Below, one piece after another: positions 1 to 12,474 of a stretch of 64,000 nt of DNA. Position 1 is the stretch's first letter. Every line of letters begins with the position of its first letter. The notes below the pieces were generated by a model. The model was not told the origin of the DNA, made no database searches, and saw only the letters and a list, made by a program, of their open reading frames with translations. The position numbers and the translations under genes were made by a program. Source of the DNA: an uncultured Caryophanales bacterium (GTDB taxonomy: Bacteria > Bacillota_I > Bacilli_A > RFN20 > CAG-288); assembly GCA_949287425.1 (NCBI GenBank), contig CASEGJ010000003.1:222476-286475 (forward strand), given 5' to 3'.

Positions 1-1
1 T

Positions 2-1333
2 CAAGTTATTAATTCTCACAATATCGATTTGATGTTAACGCCATCTTATATTTATAACGGAAATAAATATGAAGAAAACACAATATCTGTTATTTATAAT
101 TCTTCTTTAAAAGGATATATTTCTCAAAACAATTTATTAACTAGCGCTAATTATCTATTAGATTTATTAGGCATCAATAATCCTATAGTTAGTAAATTGT
201 TAGAATATCTCGGCTCACAAGGTAGTATAGATGCTTCGATTTTCGATCAAGTTTTTGATGAAATTAGCTTACCTAAAATCGATATTAATCTAGATACTTT
301 AATTAATAAAGTCAAAGCTGATAGTCAAAATAATTTAAGGATTAATCTCGATGCTTCTAGTATTTATAAAGCTTTGTATGGAGATAGTTTCTTATTAGAT
401 GACAAGTCATATTTAATAGATTTAGTTTTAGAAGATGATTCTAATAGCTTAACTAAATTAACTTTACAAAATATGTATTCATCATCAAATGAAGTCTTCA
501 ACATCTCTTTGGATCTTTCTAATCAGATTGAAGAAGAGAATTTAATTGAATCTAGTCCAGATTTATCTAATTATTTCGATTTAAATAACCTACCGACTTT
601 ATTAGAAGGATTTATTAATGACGCTAATTTAAGGAATTATCATGTTAAAGGAAAGATAAACGCTAACTTTATTTCTATAGTTAATATCGATATTAATTTC
701 GATATGTATGTTACTTTAGATACTTATAATAGACCTTCATTTGCGGTTAAATTTACCGTCTCACCTAATTGGATCGCTAGTGGGTTTTTATCAGGTGGTA
801 CAACATATATGTCATATACGCCAAGCGATAATTTACTTTACTTTAATAGGAATAATTCGACATATAAAACTTATTCGTTAGATTCAAGTGATCCAACTTA
901 TGCTGGAAAAGGTGAAAATTTAGCTGATATTATTAATTTAATACTAAATTCTAAATCATTAATTGCTGGTATTGTTAATAGTAATGTTACTAATCCATCT
1001 ACTAGCAATATAAATATCGCTACTATTTTAAAATCTTATTCATATTCTTTAAATGAAAATAGATTATCTAATAACATTGTTGTTGATGGTTCACAACTAA
1101 TGTCATCATTAGGAGATGCTAATTTAACTATTAATATGGATAAGTTAAATCTCGTTCAAGATAAACAAGATTACTATATTACTAATTTAACATTATCAAC
1201 TAAATTAGCTAGTGTTTTAAATGTTTCTGTCAATGCTGATTTTGCTGATATCGGTTCGATATTTGATAAAGTAAGTCCAGCTTCAATTAGTGTTAGTCAA
1301 GGAGATTGGTCTAATTTAATTAGCTTATTCTAG
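2..1333 (+). CDS. C-terminal part of an unknown large extracytoplasmic protein (5' end outside window)
   Basis: The reading frame is open from the first bases of the window, so the true start lies upstream; the internal TTG/ATG near 29 is not a convincing start because no ribosome site precedes it. The visible 443 residues are rich in Asn, Ser, Ile, Leu and Asp with almost no Cys or Trp, and alternate beta-like segments (for example INIDINFDMYVTLDT) with low-complexity linkers. This looks like a secreted or lipid-anchored surface protein, but I recognise no family. A shared terminator follows at 1341-1374. Function unknown. Confidence 0.7.
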   Translation, partial: QVINSHNIDLMLTPSYIYNGNKYEENTISVIYNSSLKGYISQNNLLTSANYLLDLLGINNPIVSKLLEYLGSQGSIDASIFDQVFDEISLPKIDINLDTLINKVKADSQNNLRINLDASSIYKALYGDSFLLDDKSYLIDLVLEDDSNSLTKLTLQNMYSSSNEVFNISLDLSNQIEEENLIESSPDLSNYFDLNNLPTLLEGFINDANLRNYHVKGKINANFISIVNIDINFDMYVTLDTYNRPSFAVKFTVSPNWIASGFLSGGTTYMSYTPSDNLLYFNRNNSTYKTYSLDSSDPTYAGKGENLADIINLILNSKSLIAGIVNSNVTNPSTSNINIATILKSYSYSLNENRLSNNIVVDGSQLMSSLGDANLTINMDKLNLVQDKQDYYITNLTLSTKLASVLNVSVNADFADIGSIFDKVSPASISVSQGDWSNLISLF

Positions 1334-1340
1334 AAAAAGA

Positions 1341-1374
1341 AAACCTCGTGACAAATTAAAATCGCGAGGTTTTT
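1341..1374. terminator. Bidirectional terminator between convergent genes
   Basis: A 10-bp stem, AAACCTCGTG paired with CGCGAGGTTT (one G-T pair), has a 12-base loop. T-rich sequence follows on the + side and the complement of an A-rich run follows on the - side. It lies between the end of the surface-protein gene and the end of the convergent ferritin gene, so it can serve both. Confidence 0.75.
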
Positions 1375-1406
1375 AAAATGAAATTTAGTTTTTAAATTAT
1401 TTAAAG

Positions 1407-1895
1407 TTATTTTCTATTAGCTAATTGGGCGTTAAGTTTATATAAACCTTCAATAGAAGAACCAAACAATTTATATTCTTCAACTAAGCTATTAGCGTTA
1501 TCTTCTTCTTCGACTTGTTCTTTAACAAACCAATTTAAGAATTCTACAGTCTTATATTCTTTAACTTCTAAACTAGCTGAATAGATGTTGTTAATTAAAC
1601 TAGAAACATATTCTTCGTGCTCTAAAGCTTGTTTTAAAATTTCTAAATTATCTTCTGATTTTACTTGTGGCTTATTTATGGCTTCTAAACTAACTTTTTC
1701 TCCGTTAGAAAGGACATAATCTCTCATTTTTTCAGCGTGTTCTAATTCTTCTTTTGCTTGAAGATTATAGTAATGAGCAAAGCCTTTTAATCCTTTACTA
1801 GCGAAAATATTTGCAAAATCTAAATATAGATATGCAGAATAGATTTCAGCGTTAATTTGTGAATTTAACAATTCGTGAACTTTTTTGTTTAACAT
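1407..1895 (-). CDS. ftnA: Non-heme ferritin
   Basis: Cytosolic iron-storage protein: it oxidises Fe(II) at a ferroxidase centre and stores it as a mineral inside a 24-subunit shell. The 162-residue length is normal for bacterial ferritin. The ferroxidase ligands are visible: Glu17 (in NAEIYSAYLY), Glu50 and His53 (in EELEHA), Glu94, and Gln127/Glu130 (in KEQVEEED). The start ATG at 1895 is preceded by GGAGG-type Shine-Dalgarno sequence. It is a single-gene unit, convergent with the surface-protein gene and upstream of the ATPase pseudogene only by orientation. No Fur box was recognised. Confidence 0.95.
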   Translation of the reverse strand: MLNKKVHELLNSQINAEIYSAYLYLDFANIFASKGLKGFAHYYNLQAKEELEHAEKMRDYVLSNGEKVSLEAINKPQVKSEDNLEILKQALEHEEYVSSLINNIYSASLEVKEYKTVEFLNWFVKEQVEEEDNANSLVEEYKLFGSSIEGLYKLNAQLANRK

Positions 1896-1961
1896 TTTTT
1901 TACCTCCTAAAACAATTATACTAGAGGATATTTTTTATTACCTTAATAGTGCTTAGTAAAA

Positions 1962-2998
1962 TTATATTCTCATTTTTAAAAATTCATAAAAGCGAGGTAA
2001 ACTAAATTCAAGCATGCCATAACTTGGGGAAAATAAGATTCCTTTTTTATTAAACGATCTCTATAGACGCTAAAGGCTTTTTCGCTTATATCTGTGTTTT
2101 TTCTTATATCGATATTTTTGCTAGCATTATTAGATTGAAAAGTAGCTAAAATTTTTTGTTCGTTTTTGGATAATTTATTATATATTTTGTCATAGACATA
2201 ACTTTTTAAATAATTGTCAAATTCATTTAAAGTTTCTTTTGATCTGTGTTTTTCTTGCTTTGAAAATAATAGATAGCCTAGTACTTGATAAGCATAGGCG
2301 TATCCTTTAGTGATTTTGGCGAGTTTTAAAGCTTCATTTTCATCTACTAAAAGGTATTTTTCATAATTTAGACTAATTGATGATATAGGAAGAGGAGTCA
2401 AATTGATTTTTGGACAACGATAGAAAAAAGTTAAAGATTTATTATCTTGTAATTTACTGACATTTTGATAAAGTCCAGTCATCAGTAATTTAATATCGTA
2501 ATTATCAGTTAATAAAGAACTATAAAATTCAGTAAAAGTTTTCATTTCACGGCTGTTATCAATTTCATCGATATAGATAAGGACTTGTTTATTTTGCTTT
2601 TTTAAAATATCCAGCATATTTCTAATTAAGGTATAAATATTAGAAATTTCTTTATGTCCTTTTAAAGATAAACTAATTCCATGAAAGTTGAAGCTAAACT
2701 ATTTTTGAAGAAAAGCCCATTTTAATTTACCTTTTTCGTATATAGAAGAAGCGATATTTTCCAATATGTTTGTTTTTGGATTACCATTTACTACAATCCA
2801 ATTATCTTGTTTATCAAAATAGCTTTTAATATTTGACATTAAAACAGTTTTCACACTTCCACGCATACCGACAATTAAATACGACATTGTTGGAGAAGGA
2901 TTAGAAATAAAATCGCTGATGATTTGATTTTGTTCTTTAACTCTTTCTATATAATTTATTGGTTCTTTTCCAAAAATAATAGAGAATGGATTGGCCAT
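1962..2998 (-). pseudogene. Broken AAA-type ATP-binding protein (three lesions)
   Basis: One frame encodes an AAA ATPase of the kind that begins NPFxxxFGKEPxxYI and is common in Bacillota. Its start at 2998 has a good AGGAGG site. Three defects are visible. (1) The Walker A, expected GxRGSGKT, reads GMRGSVKT, with Gly replaced by Val. (2) An in-frame TAG at 2699-2701 splits the gene; the same frame resumes and carries Walker B (VLIYIDEID). (3) A one-base loss in the T run at 2043-2048 shifts the last ~25 codons; restoring it gives a sensible end, GILFSPSYGMLEFSLPRFYE, and a stop at 1962-1964. The intact protein would be about 345 residues. The biological role of the family is not established. 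Confidence 0.85.
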
Positions 2999-3119
2999 AT
3001 TTAATTCCTCCTTAATAATATTTTAGAGGTTGTTAGAGGTTTAGTGTGATTTGACTTATCTTTAATAATTGATTTTTTAAATTTTTATGTTGAGAGAAGA
3101 CAAATTCTTTTTGCCAAAG

Positions 3120-3142
3120 AAAAAAGTCCGATTGCTCGAACT
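3120..3142 (-). terminator. Terminator of the proline tRNA pair
   Basis: On the minus strand AGTTCGA pairs with TCGGACT (7 bp, GCAA tetraloop), followed by six T residues. It lies about 30 bases after the CCA end of the second tRNA and before the ATPase pseudogene start, so it ends the tRNA transcript. Confidence 0.8.
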
Positions 3143-3170
3143 CATATAGTTATATTTAATATGAATAGAC

Positions 3171-3246
3171 TGGTCGGAACAGTGAGAATCGAACTCACGA
3201 CCTCTTGGTCCCGAACCAAGCGCACTACCAACTGTGCTATGTCCCG
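3171..3246 (-). tRNA. tRNA-Pro (anticodon CGG)
   Basis: The minus strand folds as a full cloverleaf: acceptor CGGGACA/TGTTCCG, encoded ACCA end, T loop GTTCGATTC, and anticodon arm CTTGG-TTCGGGA-CCAAG. The loop gives anticodon CGG, which reads CCG. The body resembles Bacillota proline tRNAs (CGGG start, GACCA end). It is the second tRNA of a two-tRNA transcript with tRNA-Pro(AGG). Confidence 0.93.
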
Positions 3247-3263
3247 GAAACCTATTTTTAACA

Positions 3264-3341
3264 TGGTCGGAGTGATGAGATTCGAACTCATGATCTCTCG
3301 GTCCCTAACCGAGCGCACTAACCAAGCTATGCTACACCCCG
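3264..3341 (-). tRNA. tRNA-Pro (anticodon AGG)
   Basis: Cloverleaf on the minus strand with acceptor CGGGGTG/CACTCCG, encoded CCA, T loop GTTCGAATC and anticodon arm CTCGG-TTAGGGA-CCGAG. The anticodon is AGG. A34 in a proline tRNA is rare in bacteria and would need conversion to inosine to read CCC and CCA as well as CCT. A possible promoter lies upstream (TTGCAT, 18-base spacer, TAAAAT on the minus strand). Confidence 0.9.
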
Positions 3342-3388
3342 CGCATTGTTTATTTTAGTATATAATAGGCTAAAAATGCAAGATTTTT

Positions 3389-4018
3389 TTAATCTGTACC
3401 AAATATGCGATCTCCAGCATCACCTAATCCTGGAAGGATGTAACCATGTTCATTAAGTTTTTCATCTAAGCTCGCTAAATATATATGGACATCAGGGTGA
3501 TGTTTTTCAACTAGTTCAACTCCTTGAGGTGCACCAACTAGATTTATCATTATTATTTTTTTATAGCCTCTATTTTTAATGGCTTGAATAGCACTTATAG
3601 CAGAGCCACCTGTCGCTAACATAGGATCGATAATAACTACTAATGGATTATCTAATTTTGGAAGTTTTACATAATATTCATGAGGTTGTAAAGTTTTTTC
3701 ATCTCTATACATACCAATATGACCGACTTTAGCTTCAGGTATCATTTCTAAAATACCATCTAACATACCTAATCCTGCTCTTAAAACCGGGACAAGTAAA
3801 ACGTCTTCTTTTAATTTATATGGATTTACTATACAGTTAGTTGGAGTGGTAATAGGATTTTTACTATCTTGATATAATTCAAGATCTTTAAAAGCCTCGT
3901 ATGAAACTAAACTAGCTATTTTTTTAAGATTAGTTCTAAATAGTTCATTTGATGTGTTTTTATCTCTTAAAATGTCGACTTTTGTTTTTACTAAAGGATT
4001 ATTGATGACTGTTAACAT
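3389..4018 (-). CDS. upp: Uracil phosphoribosyltransferase
   Basis: Salvage enzyme converting uracil and PRPP to UMP in the cytosol. The 209-residue length is typical. The PRPP-binding loop is visible as IDPMLATGGSA, and the C-terminal uracil-binding segment as GYILPGLGDAGDR followed by the terminal FGTD. The start ATG at 4018 follows GGGAG. A minus-strand TATAAT (4040-4045) lies about 20 bases upstream, so it is a monocistronic gene divergent from pcrA. Confidence 0.97.
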   Translation of the reverse strand: MLTVINNPLVKTKVDILRDKNTSNELFRTNLKKIASLVSYEAFKDLELYQDSKNPITTPTNCIVNPYKLKEDVLLVPVLRAGLGMLDGILEMIPEAKVGHIGMYRDEKTLQPHEYYVKLPKLDNPLVVIIDPMLATGGSAISAIQAIKNRGYKKIIMINLVGAPQGVELVEKHHPDVHIYLASLDEKLNEHGYILPGLGDAGDRIFGTD

Positions 4019-4166
4019 AATTTATCTCCCATCTTTTAAATTATATCGTGTTTTGGTTTTGTTTAATATTTAAATTTATAAATTATTAACGTACAAAATA
4101 AAGTACTTTGTTGTATTTTAGAAGGGTAAATTACAGCTAAGTTATGGTATACTTTTTAAGGTTATT

Positions 4167-8525
<4,359 letters not shown>

Positions 8526-8526
<1 letters not shown>

Positions 8527-8822
8527 TGATAAAAATTACTAAGGAAGTAATTGAAGAATGCGCTAATAACATGATGTTTAAAATTACAGATGAAGAATTA
8601 GAAAATACCTTAGAAGAATTTGATTCTATAGTTAAACAAATGTCTTTTATTTCTTCAATTAAAGATATTGAAAAACAAGAACCTATGACATTTCCTATCA
8701 ATGAAATACATTCTTATTTACGTGAAGATGTCCCTAGTGAAACTATTGATGTTGAAACTGAATTAAAAATGGTTCCTTCTAGATTAGGTAACCAAGTTAA
8801 ATTACCAAAGGTGGTTGGATAA
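8526..8822 (+). CDS. gatC: Asp-tRNA(Asn)/Glu-tRNA(Gln) amidotransferase subunit C
   Basis: Small subunit that wraps around GatA and stabilises the GatCAB complex, which converts mischarged Glu-tRNA(Gln) and Asp-tRNA(Asn) to the correct forms. The 98-residue protein shows the GatC pattern: N-terminal helix pair with ELENTLEEFDSIVKQM, then a motif resembling the family's LREDxP (YLREDVPSE). Its place directly before gatA and gatB supports the call despite low conservation. An AAGGAGG-like site sits at the end of ligA. Confidence 0.88.
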
Positions 8823-8823
8823 T

Positions 8824-10290
8824 ATGAATTATTTAAATTTGACGATAAAAGAAATGCACCAAGCGTTAGTTGATAAAAAAATTAGCGCTAGTCAATTAGT
8901 GGAACTCGCCATTGAAAAAGTTCAATCTAATCCATGTAACGCATATGAAGCTACTAATTTTGAACAAGCTAGAAAACAAGCTAGTTTAATTACTGAAGTT
9001 AAGCAAGATGAGCTTTTTAAAGGTATTCCATATGTTTGTAAGGATAATTTTTCTACTAAAGATATTGAAACAACCGCTTCAAGTAAAGTTTTAGAAGGTT
9101 ATATTCCTACTTTTGATGCTCAAGTAGTTTCTTTATTAAATAATGCTGGCGCTATTTTAATTGCTAAAACTAGTTTAGATGAATTGGCTATGGGTGGAAC
9201 TGGAACAACCTCTCATAAAGGAGTAACTACTAACCCATATGACCATACTAGAATTGCAGGAGGATCTTCATGTGGTTCTTTAGCTAGTGTCGCTAGTGGC
9301 GATGTTCCTTTTGCTTTAGGTTCAGATACAGGTGATTCAGTTAGAAAGCCAGCTTCTCATGGTGGGGTTTATGGAATGAAACCGACTTGGGGAAGAATTT
9401 CAAGATTTGGTTTATTTCCTTTTGCTCCTTCTTTAGATGCAGTTGGTTATTTTGCTAGATCTACTTACGATATTGCCGCTTTAACTAATTTGTTATCTGG
9501 ATATGATAGTAAAGATATGTCATCATCAACAAAAGAAGTTGAAGATTATACATCTTATTTAACAAAAGATATCAAAGCTAAAAGGATAGGATATATTCCC
9601 GCAATTATAAAAGCTATTACTAATAATAAAATTGTTGAATCTTTTAATAAATTGATTGAAAAATTGAAACAAGAAGGTTATCAAGTTGATACATATGAAT
9701 TTCCTCAAGATTTATTAGATGCTTTATATCCAACATATATGGTAATTTCCTGTTCAGAAGCTACTTCTAATGACGCTAATTTAGATGGAGTTAAGTTTGG
9801 AATAAAACCTGATGGAAGTGCTAAAACATGGGAAGAATATATGATTTCTGCTCGTACTAGAGGTTTTTCATCTTTAATTAAAAGAAGATTTATTATCGGT
9901 TCATTTTCATTACTTGCAGAAAATCAAGATGAACTATTTAGAAACGCTCAAAGAGCAAGAAGATTAATTGCTAATCAAATGAAAGATTTCTTTACTAAAT
10001 TTGATTATTTGCTTTTACCTTGTGGAAGAGATGTCGCATGTAAGATTGAAGAAGCTAGCGATAAATGGTCAAGTAAACCTAATTTTGTTGATAACCATTT
10101 AGGTATTGCTAATTTAGCTGGTTTACCTTCATTAACTTTGCCGCTAGGTTATGATTCTAACCTTCCATATGGAGTTAATATTACTGCTAATCATTTCCAA
10201 GAAGGTTTAATTTTTAATTTAGGTCAACATATTGAAGATATAGTAGGACTAGCTAATTCTACTATCGAAAGTCACAAGGAGGGAATATAA
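8824..10290 (+). CDS. gatA: Glutamyl-tRNA(Gln) amidotransferase subunit A
   Basis: Amidase subunit that releases ammonia from glutamine. I place the start at ATG 8824, nine bases after AAGGTGG, rather than at TTG 8815. The amidase Ser-cisSer-Lys triad is recognisable: Lys in YVCKDNF, cis-Ser in GGSSCGS and nucleophile Ser in SDTGDSVRKPAS. Two positions differ from the commonest sequence: GGSSGGS is GGSSCGS and DTGGS is DTGDS. The triad residues themselves are kept, so I expect an active enzyme. It lies between gatC and gatB with almost no gaps. Confidence 0.95.
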   Translation: MNYLNLTIKEMHQALVDKKISASQLVELAIEKVQSNPCNAYEATNFEQARKQASLITEVKQDELFKGIPYVCKDNFSTKDIETTASSKVLEGYIPTFDAQVVSLLNNAGAILIAKTSLDELAMGGTGTTSHKGVTTNPYDHTRIAGGSSCGSLASVASGDVPFALGSDTGDSVRKPASHGGVYGMKPTWGRISRFGLFPFAPSLDAVGYFARSTYDIAALTNLLSGYDSKDMSSSTKEVEDYTSYLTKDIKAKRIGYIPAIIKAITNNKIVESFNKLIEKLKQEGYQVDTYEFPQDLLDALYPTYMVISCSEATSNDANLDGVKFGIKPDGSAKTWEEYMISARTRGFSSLIKRRFIIGSFSLLAENQDELFRNAQRARRLIANQMKDFFTKFDYLLLPCGRDVACKIEEASDKWSSKPNFVDNHLGIANLAGLPSLTLPLGYDSNLPYGVNITANHFQEGLIFNLGQHIEDIVGLANSTIESHKEGI

Positions 10291-11721
10291 ATGAATTTTG
10301 AACCAACAATAGGTATTGAAATACATATCGAATTAAAGACAAAATCTAAAATGTTTTCTTCGGCTCCTTGTCAATTTGGTAAGTCTCCTAACTCTGAGAC
10401 AGTTCAATATGATTTAGGCTGTCCAGGCACTATGCCTGTAGTTAATATGCAAGCGGTTAGTTATGCTATTAAATTAGCGACAGCTTTACATATGAAAATA
10501 GATACTTTAGTCCAGTTTGATAGAAAAAATTATTTTTATCCTGATTTACCTAAAGGATATCAAATTACTCAGCAAGAACATCCTATCGGTTCAGAAGGTT
10601 ATATTGATATCGAAGTTAATAATCAAATAAAAAGAATTAGAATTCAAAGAGCTCATATGGAAGAAGATACTGCTAAACAACTCCATTTAGCTGATATGTC
10701 TTTAATCGATTATAATAGAGCCGGAACACCATTAGTTGAAGTAGTTACTTATCCAGATATTTCTTCAGGTGAAGAAGCTATGAAATATGTTGAAGCTATT
10801 AGAGAAATAGTTACTTATCTAGGCGTTTCTGATGGAAAAATGGAAGAAGGAAGCTTGCGTTGTGATGTTAATATTTCTCTTCGTCCATATGGTTCTAAGC
10901 AATTTGGAACTAAATGTGAAATTAAGAATTTAAATTCTATCGCTAATGTTAAATCAGCTTTGGATTATGAAATTAAAAGACAATCAGAAATTTTACTTTC
11001 TGGAGGTCAAGTTAGACAAGAAACAAGAAGATATGATGAATCTAAAAAGCAAACTTCATTAATGAGAGTTAAAACAAATGCTATAGATTATAAATATTTT
11101 AGAGAGCCAAACATTGTTCCTATTCAACTTTCAGAAGAATTTGTCAATAATTCTATAAATTCAATGCACAAATTGCCAAGTCAATATAAAAAGGAACTTT
11201 TAGAAAAAGGCTTGGATTCTAAACAGGCTGATATCTTGTTAGCTAGCAAAGAATTAGTCGACTATTTTGATGATGTATCTAGTCTAGGAGTTAAAGATAT
11301 CAAAGTTTTATATAACTATTTAATGGTCGATATCTTAGCTTATTTAAATAAGCAGTTAATAGGTGAACAATCTGTTAGTACTTTGAAATTTTCTAGAGTG
11401 GATTTAAAAGATTTTATCAACTTGATTTGTGAGGGAAAAATTAACTCTAAACAAGCTAAACAAGTTTTAGAAATTATGTATAAAGAAGGCAAATCTCCTT
11501 TAGATATAGTTAAACAACTTGGACTTGAGCAGGTTAGTGATGTATCTCAAATTGAAAAGATTGTCGATGAAGTTCTAGCTAACAATCAACAATCCATTTC
11601 TGATTATAAAGCTGGTCACGATCGCGCTTTAGGCTATATTGTCGGTCAAGTTATGAAAGCTAGTAAAGGAAAAGCCAACCCTTCAATAGCTAAAGAATTG
11701 ATCTTAAAAAAGCTAGGATAA
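10291..11721 (+). CDS. gatB: Asp/Glu-tRNA amidotransferase subunit B
   Basis: Kinase and tRNA-binding subunit of GatCAB; it phosphorylates the mischarged glutamate or aspartate and accepts ammonia from GatA. Length is 476 residues. Characteristic segments are IGIEIHIELKTKSKMF at the N terminus, DLGCPGTMPVVN, FDRKNYFYPDLPKGYQITQ and the C-terminal YqeY-like tail domain. The start ATG follows AAGGAGGG at the end of gatA. The final TAA overlaps the next gene's ATG. Confidence 0.97.
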   Translation: MNFEPTIGIEIHIELKTKSKMFSSAPCQFGKSPNSETVQYDLGCPGTMPVVNMQAVSYAIKLATALHMKIDTLVQFDRKNYFYPDLPKGYQITQQEHPIGSEGYIDIEVNNQIKRIRIQRAHMEEDTAKQLHLADMSLIDYNRAGTPLVEVVTYPDISSGEEAMKYVEAIREIVTYLGVSDGKMEEGSLRCDVNISLRPYGSKQFGTKCEIKNLNSIANVKSALDYEIKRQSEILLSGGQVRQETRRYDESKKQTSLMRVKTNAIDYKYFREPNIVPIQLSEEFVNNSINSMHKLPSQYKKELLEKGLDSKQADILLASKELVDYFDDVSSLGVKDIKVLYNYLMVDILAYLNKQLIGEQSVSTLKFSRVDLKDFINLICEGKINSKQAKQVLEIMYKEGKSPLDIVKQLGLEQVSDVSQIEKIVDEVLANNQQSISDYKAGHDRALGYIVGQVMKASKGKANPSIAKELILKKLG

Positions 11722-12392
11722 TGGAAAAATTAACTTATTTTGATTTAGATAAAGAATTAGAGAGTTTAAAAGATATTAGACTCTCTAATTTTAGTTCTAA
11801 AATTATACATACAAAACTCAAAATTTATGGAATTAAAACTCCAACCATTAAAAAATTAGCTAAAAAATACATTGATATAAATTTAGATAATTATGAAATT
11901 AACAAGTCATATGAACATAATTTTATCTATATTTTAATTAATTTAATAAGGCTAAAATCTTTAAGAAAACAGGTAGATTTTTTATTTAATAATTGTAGAT
12001 TAATCGATAATTGGGCTATAGTAGATACTAGTTATAAATATCTAGAAATTTTAACTTACGATGATGAATTAATTTATATTGATAGATTGTTAAAATCAAA
12101 CGATGAATTTTTAATTAGATATGCTTATTTAATGTTTTTTAATTATAAAAAACAAGTTGATAAATTGGATTCAATTTTATCTAGAATAAAAGATAGTGAA
12201 TATTTTTATGTTTTTATGGCACAAGCTTGGTTAATTTCTGAACTGTATATTTTTCATCCAAAAGAAATTTTTGATTTTTTAAATAGCGATAAAATTTCTA
12301 TAAAATTGAAAAGAAAAGCTATATCTAAAATTTGTGATTCTTATAGAGTTAGTTTGCTAGCTAAACAAAATTTACGTGAAATCCTTGATTAA
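11721..12392 (+). CDS. DNA alkylation repair protein (AlkD-like HEAT repeat)
   Basis: The 223-residue protein resembles AlkD-type DNA glycosylases: an all-helical, HEAT-like protein with the family motif YGIKTPTIKKLAKKY near residue 35 and the conserved segment IDNWAIVDTSYKYL. AlkD removes alkylated purines (3-methyl- and 7-methyl-purines) from DNA. Its ATG overlaps the gatB stop (TAATG), so it is probably co-translated with the gat cluster although functionally unrelated. Exact substrate cannot be deduced here. Confidence 0.8.
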   Translation: MEKLTYFDLDKELESLKDIRLSNFSSKIIHTKLKIYGIKTPTIKKLAKKYIDINLDNYEINKSYEHNFIYILINLIRLKSLRKQVDFLFNNCRLIDNWAIVDTSYKYLEILTYDDELIYIDRLLKSNDEFLIRYAYLMFFNYKKQVDKLDSILSRIKDSEYFYVFMAQAWLISELYIFHPKEIFDFLNSDKISIKLKRKAISKICDSYRVSLLAKQNLREILD

Positions 12393-12395
12393 AAA

Positions 12396-12410
12396 ATAAA
12401 AGCGCTTACT
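12396..12410 (+). promoter_or_regulatory. cre-like operator before MATE gene
   Basis: ATAAAAGCGCTTACT matches the CcpA consensus WTGNAANCGNWNNCW at all but one defined position. It sits 64 bases before the MATE start and about 30 bases before a TATAAT near 12439. HPr kinase is encoded in the window, so CcpA-type control is plausible. The assignment is by pattern only. Confidence 0.45.
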
Positions 12411-12474
12411 TTTCAACAAAATGAGTTTTTTAAAGAGTATAATCTAGTGTTGTTAAGAATAGGAGGGCTAAAAG

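Noticed and set aside
3161..3358. 65-codon open frame overlapping the two proline tRNAs
   Set aside because: It is only the antisense of the tRNA genes and contains the tRNA-derived peptide often mis-annotated as a protein.
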